Assembly: GCF_900114345.1 (NCBI RefSeq)
Contig: NZ_FOZJ01000001.1
Location: forward strand, 744,001-808,000
Reading direction: 5' to 3'
From: Microbacterium sp. cf046
Lineage (GTDB): Bacteria; Actinomycetota; Actinomycetes; Actinomycetales; Microbacteriaceae
Length of the DNA stretch: 64,000 bases
Below, in pieces: positions 9,393-17,283 of the stretch; within the stretch, counting starts at the first letter, position 1; every line of letters starts with the position of its first letter. The notes beneath the pieces were generated by a model that saw only the letters and a list, made by a program, of their open reading frames with translations, made no database searches and was not told where the DNA came from. The translations under genes were made by a program, and so were the position numbers.

Positions 9393-9415
9393 GGCGCCGG
9401 GATCCCCTCGGTCAT
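9389..9415 (-). CDS. Possible 8-codon leader ORF coupled to the lipoprotein gene
   Basis: GGAGG, followed seven bases later by ATG, opens the frame MTEGIPAP and stops at TGA; that TGA overlaps the lipoprotein ATG (ATGA arrangement). The SD here is much better than anything directly ahead of the lipoprotein start. Either this is a real short leader that delivers ribosomes to the lipoprotein gene, or a single-base error separates the true start from the rest of the gene. No amino acid bias suggests attenuation. Confidence 0.35.
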   Translation of the reverse strand: MTEGIPAP

Positions 9416-9522
9416 GGTGGCGCCTCCGTTGCTCGGTCGGCGACAAACCTAGGCGCGCCGGGAGCGGACCGGACCGGGCTTGACCAGTCGGGCGCGCGGC
9501 GCTACGCGTACCCGGGTGCGAC

Positions 9523-10254
9523 TCAGCGGTACTCGGGGTTGGCGTCGAACCCGAAGCGCTCGCCTTCGTTCCACGCCTCGCGCTGATTGCCGTACGCGGG
9601 GATCCCACCCGCATCCTTCAGCATCCGGGCCACGTGCAGGAGGTTCCACGTCATGAACGTCGTGTTGCGATTGGTGAAGTCGTTCTCCGGTCCACCCGAA
9701 CCCGGATCGAGGTAGCTCGGCCCGGGACCGACCTCGCCGATCCATCCGGCGTCCGCCGCCGGCGGGATCGTGAAGCCGATGTGCTGGAGGCTGTAGAGGA
9801 TCGCCATCGCGGCATGCTTCACACCGTCCTCATTGCCGGTGATCACCGCGCCGCCGGCTTTGCCGTAGAAGACGTACTGCCCCTTCTCGTTGAACAGCCC
9901 GCTCATCGCGTAGAGCCGCTCGATCAGATGACGGGTGACCGATGCGTTGTCGCCGAGCCACAGGGGGCCACCGATCACCAGGATGTCGGCGGCGTCGATC
10001 TTGGGCCAGATCTCGTCCGGCCAGGCATCGTTCGCCCATCCGTGCTCCCGCATGTCGGGATACACGCCCGTCGCGACGTCGTGATCGATGAAGCGGATGC
10101 TGTCGACCGTCACTCCCTGATCCCGCATGAGGGCGATGCTCCGGTCCATCAGACCCTGCGTATTGCTGACCTCGGGACTGCGCTTGAGCGTGCAGTTGAT
10201 GAAGACGGCGCGCAGGTCGTCATAAGTTGCGGGCGGGCGTCGCTGCTCGGTCAT
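9523..10254 (-). CDS. Flavodoxin-fold FMN-dependent NAD(P)H oxidoreductase
   Basis: A 243-aa flavodoxin-like protein of the NADPH-dependent FMN reductase group. After a short N-terminus the first strand reads AVFINCTLKRSPEVSNTQGL (phosphate-binding loop), then ADILVIGGPLWLGDNASVTRHLIERL (isoalloxazine loop with the family's GxPxWxG-like pattern) and YGKAGGAVITGNEDGVKHAAMAIL (second flavin loop). These three loops are those that bind FMN in WrbA/iron-sulfur-flavin and related proteins. The C-terminal ~60 residues (NTTFMTWNLLHVARML) form the usual extra helix. Cytosolic; likely reduces quinones or other electrophiles. It stands alone in its strand block, its stop 130 nt from the lipoprotein start. 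Confidence 0.82.
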   Translation of the reverse strand: MTEQRRPPATYDDLRAVFINCTLKRSPEVSNTQGLMDRSIALMRDQGVTVDSIRFIDHDVATGVYPDMREHGWANDAWPDEIWPKIDAADILVIGGPLWLGDNASVTRHLIERLYAMSGLFNEKGQYVFYGKAGGAVITGNEDGVKHAAMAILYSLQHIGFTIPPAADAGWIGEVGPGPSYLDPGSGGPENDFTNRNTTFMTWNLLHVARMLKDAGGIPAYGNQREAWNEGERFGFDANPEYR

Positions 10255-10297
10255 GGGGGCGATCGTACGCCCGGGCGGATGGCCGAGGGCTCGTCCG

Positions 10298-10732
10298 CTA
10301 CGAATCGGTCGCGCGAGGCTCGCAGATCACCACGGGGATCTCCCGAGTGGTCCTGCGCTGGTAGCCGGCGTACCCGCGATACGAGTGGACGATACGCGGC
10401 CAGAGCTCGGCACGCTCGGCGGCCGTCGCTGTGTGCGCCCGCATCGGAATGGTGCGTCCGCCGACGGTCACCTCGACATCCGGATTCGCGACGAGGTTGA
10501 GATACCACGACGGATGCCGCGGGTCGCCGCCCTTGGACGCGACCAGGACGTAGCGGCCGTCCTCGTGCACGGGCGCGGTGAGCATCGCGCTTCGCCGCTC
10601 GCCCGAGGAACGGCCGAGCGTGTGCAGTTCGACGACCGGCATGGACCCGAGCGTCGCGCCGATCCGTCCGCCGGAGATCGTCAGCAGCCCGCGGTGCAGC
10701 CGGTTGATCATGCGGTGGCCGAAGTCGTTCAC
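10298..10732 (-). CDS. Deazaflavin (F420)-dependent nitroreductase family protein
   Basis: A 144-aa split beta-barrel protein of the Ddn/FDOR-B type. Recognisable signatures are VVELHTLGRSSGERRSAML, YVLVASKGGDPRHPSWYLNL and NPDVEVTVGG, the family core that binds F420. Members use reduced F420 to reduce nitro or enone groups, or have unknown roles, so the host probably makes F420. GTG start forms GTGA with the stop of the TetR gene ahead, so regulator and reductase are coupled. The TetR operators upstream would then autoregulate both. A second, unlinked member lies near 47.4 kb. Confidence 0.85.
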   Translation of the reverse strand: MNDFGHRMINRLHRGLLTISGGRIGATLGSMPVVELHTLGRSSGERRSAMLTAPVHEDGRYVLVASKGGDPRHPSWYLNLVANPDVEVTVGGRTIPMRAHTATAAERAELWPRIVHSYRGYAGYQRRTTREIPVVICEPRATDS

Positions 10733-11349
10733 GAGTCGTCGCCTGCTGACGGCGGCGGCGTCGGGGTGACACCGAGCGCGCGCAGCAGATACGCCATGTG
10801 CGAGGTCACATCGATCGTGTTGTCGTACATCCATTGCGTCTGCAGACCGTCGATCGCGGCGAAGACCAACGCGGACACGGCGATCGGGTCTATGTCGCCC
10901 GAGAGCCGGCCGTCGCGCTGCAGCGTCTCGATGGCATCCTGCATGACCTGGCGGATCGCGGTGTAGCGGGCCCGGAGGAACTCATGGGCGATGTGGTCGG
11001 GCTCGGTCGCCTCGCCGGTCACGCGCAGTGAGAGCTGCGTCATCCCGGGCGCGGTGATCTCGTCATGGACGGCGCGGAGGACGCGGTCGGCGAGGTCTGC
11101 CGCGAAGTCGGCGTGCTCGGCGTCGACCTGAACGGCGATCACCTCGTCGCGGCGGCGCAGGATCTCGGCGAAGAGCGCGTCCTTCGAACCGAAGTAGTGC
11201 AGCAGTCCGTTCTGGCTGAGCCCCACCGCGTCGGCCAGGTGCTTGACCGTCGCACTGCCGTAACCGTCGCGGGCGATCACCTCGAGAGCGACATCGAGGA
11301 TCTCGGCGCGCTTGGCCCTGCCCTTCGCGTACGGACCTCGTTGCGCCAT
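10729..11349 (-). CDS. TetR/AcrR family transcriptional regulator
   Basis: A 206-aa regulator. Its HTH lies at residues ~10-55: RAEILDVALEVIARDGYGSATVKHLADAVGLSQNGLLHYFGSKDALF, with the GLLHYFGSK recognition helix end typical of TetR. The ligand-binding half is helical and ends with an ALVFAAIDGLQTQWMYD pattern seen in family C domains. Starts at this ATG or three codons upstream; both overlap a perfect CGCAT-GAT-ATGCG palindrome, so binding there would block its own expression. A second palindrome 39 bp away lies toward the divergent transporter-hydrolase-glycosidase operon. It very likely represses both directions; the inducer may be a product of that operon. Confidence 0.85.
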   Translation of the reverse strand: MAQRGPYAKGRAKRAEILDVALEVIARDGYGSATVKHLADAVGLSQNGLLHYFGSKDALFAEILRRRDEVIAVQVDAEHADFAADLADRVLRAVHDEITAPGMTQLSLRVTGEATEPDHIAHEFLRARYTAIRQVMQDAIETLQRDGRLSGDIDPIAVSALVFAAIDGLQTQWMYDNTIDVTSHMAYLLRALGVTPTPPPSAGDDS

Positions 11350-11353
11350 AAAA

Positions 11354-11414
11354 CGCATGATATGCGGTTTTCCTCTTGCGCGAAGCCAATCCCGCATGAC
11401 ATGCTGTTTTCACC
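11354..11414. promoter_or_regulatory. Twin operator sites of the divergent TetR
   Basis: Two near-identical sites are repeated with a 39-bp period: CGCATGATATGCGGTTTTCC and CGCATGACATGCTGTTTTCA. Each contains a palindrome (CGCAT-GAT-ATGCG and GCATG-A-CATGC) followed by the same GTTTTC tail, so they are both inverted and direct repeats. They sit at the tetR start and toward the MFS gene, the position expected for an autoregulated TetR operator. Binding by this TetR is inferred from position. Confidence 0.65.
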
Positions 11415-11484
11415 CGACACGCGAAAGCGCCGGACATCGCCGTTCTACAGGTGTCGGAGCATCACCGACGATGGGACAGCGCAG

Positions 11485-12936
11485 ATGAGCGAGACCGTGG
11501 CAACCGAGCCGAAATCCGAGGAGACGCCGCGGCGCGGCGTGGTCCTCGAGCCGACCGATCCCGGCACCTCGCCGATCCTGATCAAGGGACCGCTCTCGCG
11601 CCGGTACCTCACCTGGTACACGATCGTCACCCTCGCCATCACGGCGGTCTGGGGTGCGACCAGCATCCTGCTCGCGAATCAGGTGCAGATGCTCGAGTTC
11701 GGGCAGTGGTTCACCGGAGCCGACGCGACCGTCGACCTGCAGCAGCTGACGCTCCTGCAGCAGCAGATCGACGCCGGCACGGCGACCGCGACGGCCGATC
11801 AGACGCGTCAACTCGAACTGCTCGCGAGCTTCGACGCCTCTCGTGCGCAGTCGCTCTCGATCATCGCGTCGATCGGCGTCGTGCTCACGATGCTGATCCA
11901 GCCTCTGGTCGGCCTCGCGTCCGACCGCACGCGCAGCCGGCTCGGCCGCCGCGCCCCCTGGATCCTGTTCGGCACCCTCGCCGGCGCGGTCCTGCTGGTG
12001 GGCGTGCGCTTCGCCCCGACCATCGCGATCCTCGGCCTCCTGTGGATGACCGCGCAGGCGATCCTCAACACGGCATCCGGTCCGCTCGTCGCCACGGTGG
12101 CCGATCGGATGCCGGAGAACCGGCGCGGCACGGCTTCGGCGCTCGGCGGGTTCGGCAACTTCTTCGGCGGTGTGCTGGGCGGAGTCGGTGCGGGCCTGCT
12201 CTTCGCCACCGTCGGCCTGGACATGTACTTCGTCCTGGCGGCGTTCGTCGCATTCGCCGGTCTGATGTTCGTGATCTTCGCCAGGGACGCCTCCTCGAAG
12301 GACCTCGCGGTCGAGAAGCTGCACTGGAAGGAGTTCCTGCTCGGCTTCACCGTGGCCCTGCGCTCGCGCAACTTCCGGTGGGTCTGGGTCGCCCGCATCC
12401 TGCTGACCTTCGGCTATGCCGTCTCGACCGCGCTCGCCCTGTACATGATGCAGAGCTACATCCGCCCCGCGCTGAGCGTCGCCGAAGCCTCCCAGATGGC
12501 CGGACTGCTGGCCCTCGCCGGCGTGCCGTTCATGATCATCGCGGTGCTCGTCGCCGGCAAGCTCTCCGACAAGCTGCAGAAGCGCCGCTCGTTCGTGATC
12601 TTCTCGTCCGCGCTCATGGCGCTGTCGATGCTCATCCCGATCATCTCGCCCACCCTGCCCGCGCTGTTCCTCCAGGCGATCATCGGCGGCATCGCCTTCG
12701 GCACCTATCTGCCGGTCGACCAGGCGCTGTTCATCGACGTGCTGCCCGATCAGAAGTCGGCCGGCCGCGACCTCGGAGTGGCGGCCCTCGGCTCGAACCT
12801 CGGTCAGGCCCTCGGCCCCGCCCTGGCCGGCGCCGTCGTCGCGATCACCGGCGCGTACCTCGGGGTGTGGATCGCCGCGTTCGTGCTCGTGCTGCTCGCC
12901 GCGGTCGCCGTCATCCCGCTGAAGGGCGTCAAGTGA
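11485..12936 (+). CDS. MFS transporter, GPH/SLC45-like sugar or glycoside carrier
   Basis: A 483-aa major facilitator with twelve predicted helices. The loop between TM2 and TM3 reads SDRTRSRLGRRAPWIL, the signature of glycoside-pentoside-hexuronide/SLC45-type carriers rather than drug exporters. Between TM1 and TM2 is an unusual Gln/Thr-rich external insertion of about 60 residues (roughly 65-125). A matching loop DKLQKRRS follows in the second half. ATG is preceded by GGGA ten bases upstream. The stop overlaps the next gene as GTGA, and a GH30 glycosidase follows, so import of a glycoside or a glycosylated natural product is likely. Regulated by the divergent TetR through twin operators. 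Confidence 0.85.
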   Translation: MSETVATEPKSEETPRRGVVLEPTDPGTSPILIKGPLSRRYLTWYTIVTLAITAVWGATSILLANQVQMLEFGQWFTGADATVDLQQLTLLQQQIDAGTATATADQTRQLELLASFDASRAQSLSIIASIGVVLTMLIQPLVGLASDRTRSRLGRRAPWILFGTLAGAVLLVGVRFAPTIAILGLLWMTAQAILNTASGPLVATVADRMPENRRGTASALGGFGNFFGGVLGGVGAGLLFATVGLDMYFVLAAFVAFAGLMFVIFARDASSKDLAVEKLHWKEFLLGFTVALRSRNFRWVWVARILLTFGYAVSTALALYMMQSYIRPALSVAEASQMAGLLALAGVPFMIIAVLVAGKLSDKLQKRRSFVIFSSALMALSMLIPIISPTLPALFLQAIIGGIAFGTYLPVDQALFIDVLPDQKSAGRDLGVAALGSNLGQALGPALAGAVVAITGAYLGVWIAAFVLVLLAAVAVIPLKGVK

Positions 12937-14954
12937 TCGGCCGCGAGGCGCTCGCGCAGATCGCTCCGTCGACGGACTCCGCCGATCCGATGTTCGGTGA
13001 GCCGTTCGTTGACCTCGATGAGCTCCGCGACGCCCCCGTGCCGCACCGGTATGTCCACGGCGGGTTCGCGGGCACCGACACCAGGTTCTCGTTCTACTTC
13101 CCGCCGGCCGAGCGCTACGAGGGCCGATTCTTCCAGCACGCGACGCCCGTACCGCAGAGCGAGAACCTTGCTCAGGAGAACTTCGGGGAATACAACCCGA
13201 TCGCGTTCTCGGTCGACAGCGGCGCGTGCTTCGTCGAGACGAACGGCGGCGGGCCGGATGCCGCGAACCCGTTCTCCGGCATGGACCAGACCATCGGCGC
13301 GTACCGTGCCAACGCCGCCGCGGCTCGATTCGCCCGGCAGGTCGCCCAGGAGATCTTCGGCGAACACCGTGTCTACGGCTATCTCTACGGCGGCAGCGGC
13401 GGCGCGTACCGCACGATCGGGTCTGCCGAGAACACCGAGGGCGTGTGGGACGGGTTCGTGCCGTACGTCCCGGGCAGCCCGATGGCGATCCCGAACGTCT
13501 TCGCGGTGCGGATGCACGCGCAGCGCATCCTGCGGGATGTCTTCCCCGCGATCGTCGACGCCTACGACGTGGGCGGCGATCCCGACGCGCTCGACCTCAC
13601 TCCCGAGCAGGCGGACGCGCTCGCCGAGGTGACGCGCATGGGCTTCCCGCCGCGATCCTGGTTCGGCCACAGGACCATGGGAATGCACGCCTTCAGCGTG
13701 CTGTACCCGGGGATCATCGCCGCCGATCCAGGCTACGCCGAGGATTTCTGGCGCCTCGAGGGCTATCTCGGCGCCGACCCCACGGCATCCGTCCACCGCG
13801 ATCGCGTACAGCTGCCGACGAAGGTCGCCGAGCTGCTTTCCGAAACCAGCACGCGCGGCGAGGATCTGGTGGCCGGCGGGGTCGACGAGTCGTTCCTGCA
13901 CAGCGCCGACGGCGGCACCGAGGCGTCCGCGATCCGGCTGTCCGACATGCCCGACGGATGGATGCTGGGCGCCCAGCTGACGGTCCTCTCCGGCGCCGCG
14001 TCGGGGGCCGTGATCCGGCTGTCCGGTGTCGACGGCGACGTCGTGGCCATCGAACCCGGGCAGGAGGAGACGCTTGCCGGGCTCGCGGTCGGAGACGACG
14101 TCGTCCTGGACAACTCGTCCTTCCTCGCGGCCCAGACCTACCACCGGCACCAGGTCCCCGGACCCGAGTATGCGGTGTGGGATCAGTTCCGCGACGGCGA
14201 CGGCGCTCCGCTGCTCCCGCAGCGGGGGATGCTGCTCGGCCCGATGTTCACCCAGCACGCGGCCGGGTCGGTGCCCACCGGGCGCATCTCGGGCAAGATG
14301 ATCGTCGTCGCGTGCCTGCTCGACCGGGAGGCGTTCCCGTGGCAGGCGGATTGGTACCGCGCTCGGGTCGAGGAGCATCTCGGCGAGACTGCCGATGACG
14401 ACTTCCGGCTCTGGTACATCGACAACGCCCTGCACGGCGACGATGACCCGCAGGAGTTCCCCGCCCGTTCGGTCGCGTACGTCGGAGCACTGGAGGTCGC
14501 GCTCCGTCAGCTGGCGGCGTGGGTCGAGGACGGCGTCGAGCCGTCGCCGACCACGTCGTACGAGATCGTGGACGGTCAGGTCGTCATTCCGGAGACCGCT
14601 CGCGAGCGCGGCGGTGTGCAGCCCGTGGCCACGGTGACGGTCGACGGTGCGATGAGCACCCATGCGCGCGTCGGCGAGCCGGTCACCGTCCGTGCCGAGG
14701 TCGAGGTGCCGGGCGAAGGGATCGTCGTCGAGGTGCTCGATGTCGTGACCGCCGCAGACGGCTCGGAGACGCTGGGCGGTTCGTTCGAGTTCACCCCCGC
14801 ACGCCGGGTCGTGGCCGAGCGGACGATCGTCTTCGCCGAGCCGGGGGCGCACTTCGTCTCCGTCCGCGTCGCCTCGCAGGCGCAGGGGTCGGCATCCGAT
14901 CCGCACGCTCGCGTGAAGAATCTGGCCCGTGCTCGCGTCGTCGTGGAGGGCTGA
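12933..14954 (+). CDS. Large alpha/beta-hydrolase-like protein of unidentified family
   Basis: A 673-aa protein I cannot place in a named family. The N-terminal third leads to YGYLYGGSGGAYRTIG (~151-166), a nucleophile elbow (G-x-S-x-G) of the alpha/beta-hydrolase fold. Candidate acid and base are in VVACLLDREAF (~455) and WYIDNALHGDDD (~495). An all-beta insertion (about 320-395, GWMLGAQLTVLSG...) interrupts the hydrolase core, and the last ~110 residues look like an Ig/PKD-type beta-sandwich. There is no signal peptide, so it should act on imported substrate. Coupled by GTGA to a GPH-type transporter and followed by GH30, it may be an esterase removing an acyl or aglycone group. Function is inference. 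Confidence 0.7.
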   Translation: MIGREALAQIAPSTDSADPMFGEPFVDLDELRDAPVPHRYVHGGFAGTDTRFSFYFPPAERYEGRFFQHATPVPQSENLAQENFGEYNPIAFSVDSGACFVETNGGGPDAANPFSGMDQTIGAYRANAAAARFARQVAQEIFGEHRVYGYLYGGSGGAYRTIGSAENTEGVWDGFVPYVPGSPMAIPNVFAVRMHAQRILRDVFPAIVDAYDVGGDPDALDLTPEQADALAEVTRMGFPPRSWFGHRTMGMHAFSVLYPGIIAADPGYAEDFWRLEGYLGADPTASVHRDRVQLPTKVAELLSETSTRGEDLVAGGVDESFLHSADGGTEASAIRLSDMPDGWMLGAQLTVLSGAASGAVIRLSGVDGDVVAIEPGQEETLAGLAVGDDVVLDNSSFLAAQTYHRHQVPGPEYAVWDQFRDGDGAPLLPQRGMLLGPMFTQHAAGSVPTGRISGKMIVVACLLDREAFPWQADWYRARVEEHLGETADDDFRLWYIDNALHGDDDPQEFPARSVAYVGALEVALRQLAAWVEDGVEPSPTTSYEIVDGQVVIPETARERGGVQPVATVTVDGAMSTHARVGEPVTVRAEVEVPGEGIVVEVLDVVTAADGSETLGGSFEFTPARRVVAERTIVFAEPGAHFVSVRVASQAQGSASDPHARVKNLARARVVVEG

Positions 14955-15002
14955 CGCGACGAAAACCTAGTAACCGCTCGAATTTGAGGATACGGTGAGG
15001 GG

Positions 15003-16427
15003 ATGACCGCCGACGCTCACGCAGACCCCACCGCCGCCCCGATCCGCTGGATCGTCACGACGCAGGATGCCGCGTGGCAGGAGACCGCCGGGCCCGAGCT
15101 CACCCCGCTGACCGACATGCCGAACGTCTTCGTGCAGGTCGACACGCCCCAGCAGCAGATCGAGGGGTTCGGCGCCAGCTTCAACGAGCTCGGCTGGACC
15201 TCGCTCGGAGTGCTGGGCGAGGCGCAGCGCGCGGAGATCTTCCGTGCGCTGTTCGCGCCGGGGGTCGGTGCCGGGCTCTCACTGTGCCGCATGCCGGTCG
15301 GCGCCAACGACTTCTCCCGCGACTGGTACTCGTACGACGAGGTCCCGGATGACTTCGCCCTCGAGCACTTCAGCATCGAGAACGATCTGGAGACGCTCGT
15401 GCCGTTCATCCGGGCCGCTCAGACCGAGCAGCCGGACCTGCGGCTGTGGGCCTCGCCGTGGAGCCCGCCGAGCTGGATGAAGCGCAACGGCCACTACGCC
15501 GGCGCGCTGCCGAACCCCTTCATGAACAGCGTCGAGAACGGACTGCGCCCCGACCAGGTCGGCGAGGAGGGCACCGACATGTTCCTCCTCGACGAGCCGC
15601 ACCTCGAGGCCTACGCACGGTACTTCGGCCGCTTCGTCGACGCGTACCGCGAGCTCGGCATCCCGATCGACATGGTCATGCCGCAGAACGAGTTCAACTC
15701 GCCGCAGGTGTTCCCGAGCTGCACGTGGACCCCCGACGGATTCGCGCAGTTCCTGCGCCACCTCGGGCCGGAGATGCGCTCACGCGGCGTCGACGTGTTC
15801 CTCGGCACGCTCGAGCGTGCGGATGACCGCCTGCTCGGCGACGTGCTGGAGGACGCCTCCGTCGCGGAGTACGTGTCGGGCCTCGGCGTGCAGTGGGAGG
15901 GCAAGCGTGCAGTCGCCGCCCTGCACCGGCTGCACCCGGAGCTGCGGATCTACCAGACCGAGCAGGAGTGCGGCGACGGGCTCAACGACTGGCGCCACGC
16001 GCGCCACGCCTGGTCGCTCATGAAGCAGTTCCTGACGAACGGCGCGAACGCGTACATGTACTGGAACATCTCGCTGCTGGAGGGCGGTCGAAGCCGCTGG
16101 GGCTGGACGCAGAATTCGCTGGTCGTCGTGGATCCGGAAGCCGCGACCTACCGCTGGTCGTACGAGTATCAGGTGCTCAAGCACGTGAGCGCCTTCGTGC
16201 GCCCGGGTGCACGCGCGCTGGAGTGCCTGACGTACTCGGGCTACGCCAACCAGCTCGCATTCCTGAACGAAGACGGCACGATCGTGCTCGTGATCCAGAA
16301 CGACATGAGTGAGGACATGCCGGTGCGGATCATGCTCGGCGACCGCGTGATCACCCCGACGCTGCCCGCGGACTCGTTCAGCACCTTCGTGATTCCGGCT
16401 GCTAGAGACCCTCGGCGATCTGCTTGA
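15003..16427 (+). CDS. Glycoside hydrolase family 30 beta-glycosidase
   Basis: A 474-aa (beta/alpha)8 plus beta-sandwich enzyme of the glucosylceramidase family. Motifs in order: QQIEGFGASFNELGW (50-65, family entry motif), LSLCRMPVGANDFS, LWASPWSPPSWMK (149-160), VMPQNEFN with acid/base Glu230, and IYQTEQECGDG with probable nucleophile Glu320. The C-terminal ~80 residues carry the all-beta accessory domain (FLNEDGTIVLVIQND). No signal peptide, so it works in the cytoplasm on an imported beta-glucoside, xyloside or fucoside. TACGGT lies six bases before ATG, so a separate leaderless transcript is possible besides read-through from the transporter. The 3' end overlaps the convergent arsR gene by 26 nt. 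Confidence 0.9.
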   Translation: MTADAHADPTAAPIRWIVTTQDAAWQETAGPELTPLTDMPNVFVQVDTPQQQIEGFGASFNELGWTSLGVLGEAQRAEIFRALFAPGVGAGLSLCRMPVGANDFSRDWYSYDEVPDDFALEHFSIENDLETLVPFIRAAQTEQPDLRLWASPWSPPSWMKRNGHYAGALPNPFMNSVENGLRPDQVGEEGTDMFLLDEPHLEAYARYFGRFVDAYRELGIPIDMVMPQNEFNSPQVFPSCTWTPDGFAQFLRHLGPEMRSRGVDVFLGTLERADDRLLGDVLEDASVAEYVSGLGVQWEGKRAVAALHRLHPELRIYQTEQECGDGLNDWRHARHAWSLMKQFLTNGANAYMYWNISLLEGGRSRWGWTQNSLVVVDPEAATYRWSYEYQVLKHVSAFVRPGARALECLTYSGYANQLAFLNEDGTIVLVIQNDMSEDMPVRIMLGDRVITPTLPADSFSTFVIPAARDPRRSA

Positions 16428-16719
16428 TCAGTGCGAGACGGCGATCCCACTCGGCGCCGATCTCGTCGAGCCGCCGCGCTGTACTGCTCAGCTGAGACCC
16501 GATGACCCGGTACTGCACCTCTCGGCCGACCTTGACCGATTCGACGACGCCGACCTCCTCCAGCACGGCGAGGTGCTTCGCGATCGCCTGACGACTGACC
16601 GGCAGGCGCCCGGCGAGGGCGGATGCCGAGGCATCGCCCTCGCCGAGTGCCGACAGGATGCTCCACCGGGTCTCGTCGCCCAACGCGGCGAACACCGGAA
16701 CCAGCGTCGCTGCGCTCAC
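16402..16719 (-). CDS. ArsR family winged-helix regulator
   Basis: A 105-aa regulator: PVFAALGDETRWSILSAL, then ALAGRLPVSRQAIAKHLAVLEEVGVVES as the recognition helix and wing, and VQYRVIGSQL. There is no CxC metal motif, so it is not a classical metal sensor. It belongs to the type that pairs with AHSA1/SRPBCC proteins. GTG start overlaps the stop of the SRPBCC gene (GTGA), so the two form one unit with the SRPBCC gene first. Two inverted repeats built on TTGCAC lie upstream of the pair and are probably its operators. The C-terminal tail overlaps the GH30 gene on the other strand. Confidence 0.87.
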   Translation of the reverse strand: MSAATLVPVFAALGDETRWSILSALGEGDASASALAGRLPVSRQAIAKHLAVLEEVGVVESVKVGREVQYRVIGSQLSSTARRLDEIGAEWDRRLALIKQIAEGL

Positions 16720-17195
16720 GAGCCGCTCTCGAGCAGGACGACGAGCTTGTCGAGCTCGTCGTTCCATCCCGTGCGGTGGCTCTCGAGATTCGCGGCCGGG
16801 TCGGAGGTCGTCTCGAATCCGGTCTCCACGACGGTCAGCAGCGTGCCGTCTCCCACCGGTTCTAGGGTGAAGGTGAAGACCGTGGAGTGCTCGTCATCAA
16901 CCTCGGCGGGCAGATGCCCGCTCGCGTCGTCGTTCCCCCACCGATACGAGACCATTCGCGGTGCGTCGATCGCCTCGATGCGCAGCGGCACCGCCCCGTA
17001 GTCGGGGAAGGTCAGCGTGCCGCGCGCGCCTACCCCGGCTCCGTCGAAGGCGGCCTGCCCGAACCACCGCGAGATGTGCTCGGGTTGTGTGACTGCCGAC
17101 CACACCTTCTCCACCGGAGCCGCGATGCTGATGGTGCGGCGCACCGTGAAGGTGCTCGCGTCGACGACGGATGCGTCGTTGCTGATCATGCTCAT
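16716..17195 (-). CDS. SRPBCC (AHSA1-like) domain protein
   Basis: A 159-aa START/Bet v1-fold protein. ISIAAPVEKVWSAVTQPEHISRWFG is the signature opening helix-strand, and WNDELDKLVVLLES the closing helix of the AHSA1 (activator of Hsp90 ATPase homologue 1-like) group. These bind hydrophobic ligands in a central cavity; a shared operon with an ArsR regulator is a common arrangement, where the protein may bind the inducer. The ATG is preceded by GAAGGGA at a good distance. The upstream region holds four TTGCA half-sites. Confidence 0.85.
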   Translation of the reverse strand: MSMISNDASVVDASTFTVRRTISIAAPVEKVWSAVTQPEHISRWFGQAAFDGAGVGARGTLTFPDYGAVPLRIEAIDAPRMVSYRWGNDDASGHLPAEVDDEHSTVFTFTLEPVGDGTLLTVVETGFETTSDPAANLESHRTGWNDELDKLVVLLESGS

Positions 17196-17218
17196 GTCAT
17201 TAATCCCTTCGTCTGATC

Positions 17219-17272
17219 TGCAACTACATGGTTGCACAAAGACTCAGGTTGTGCAACTGAAAAGTTGCACAA
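17219..17272. promoter_or_regulatory. Operator cluster for the SRPBCC-ArsR unit
   Basis: Two inverted repeats share the half-site GTTGCA. One is TGCAAC-6-GTTGCA; the other is perfect with ten-base arms, TTGTGCAACT-GAAA-AGTTGCACAA. They lie 25-80 bp upstream of the SRPBCC start, where an autoregulating ArsR would bind. The perfect repeat also starts 11 nt past the stop of the beta-propeller gene and could fold as its terminator, but it lacks a following T-run in that direction. Confidence 0.65.
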
Positions 17273-17283
17273 TGTCGATGACG

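Noticed and set aside
11451-14954. A single 1167-codon open frame spanning transporter and hydrolase
   Set aside because: Its first ~490 codons are an Arg/Pro-rich shadow of the MFS gene; the real gene starts at the GTG that overlaps the MFS stop.
17249-17272. The hairpin as an intrinsic terminator of the beta-propeller gene
   Set aside because: No T-run follows on that strand and a second related repeat is nearby, so an operator is a better reading; dual use is possible.
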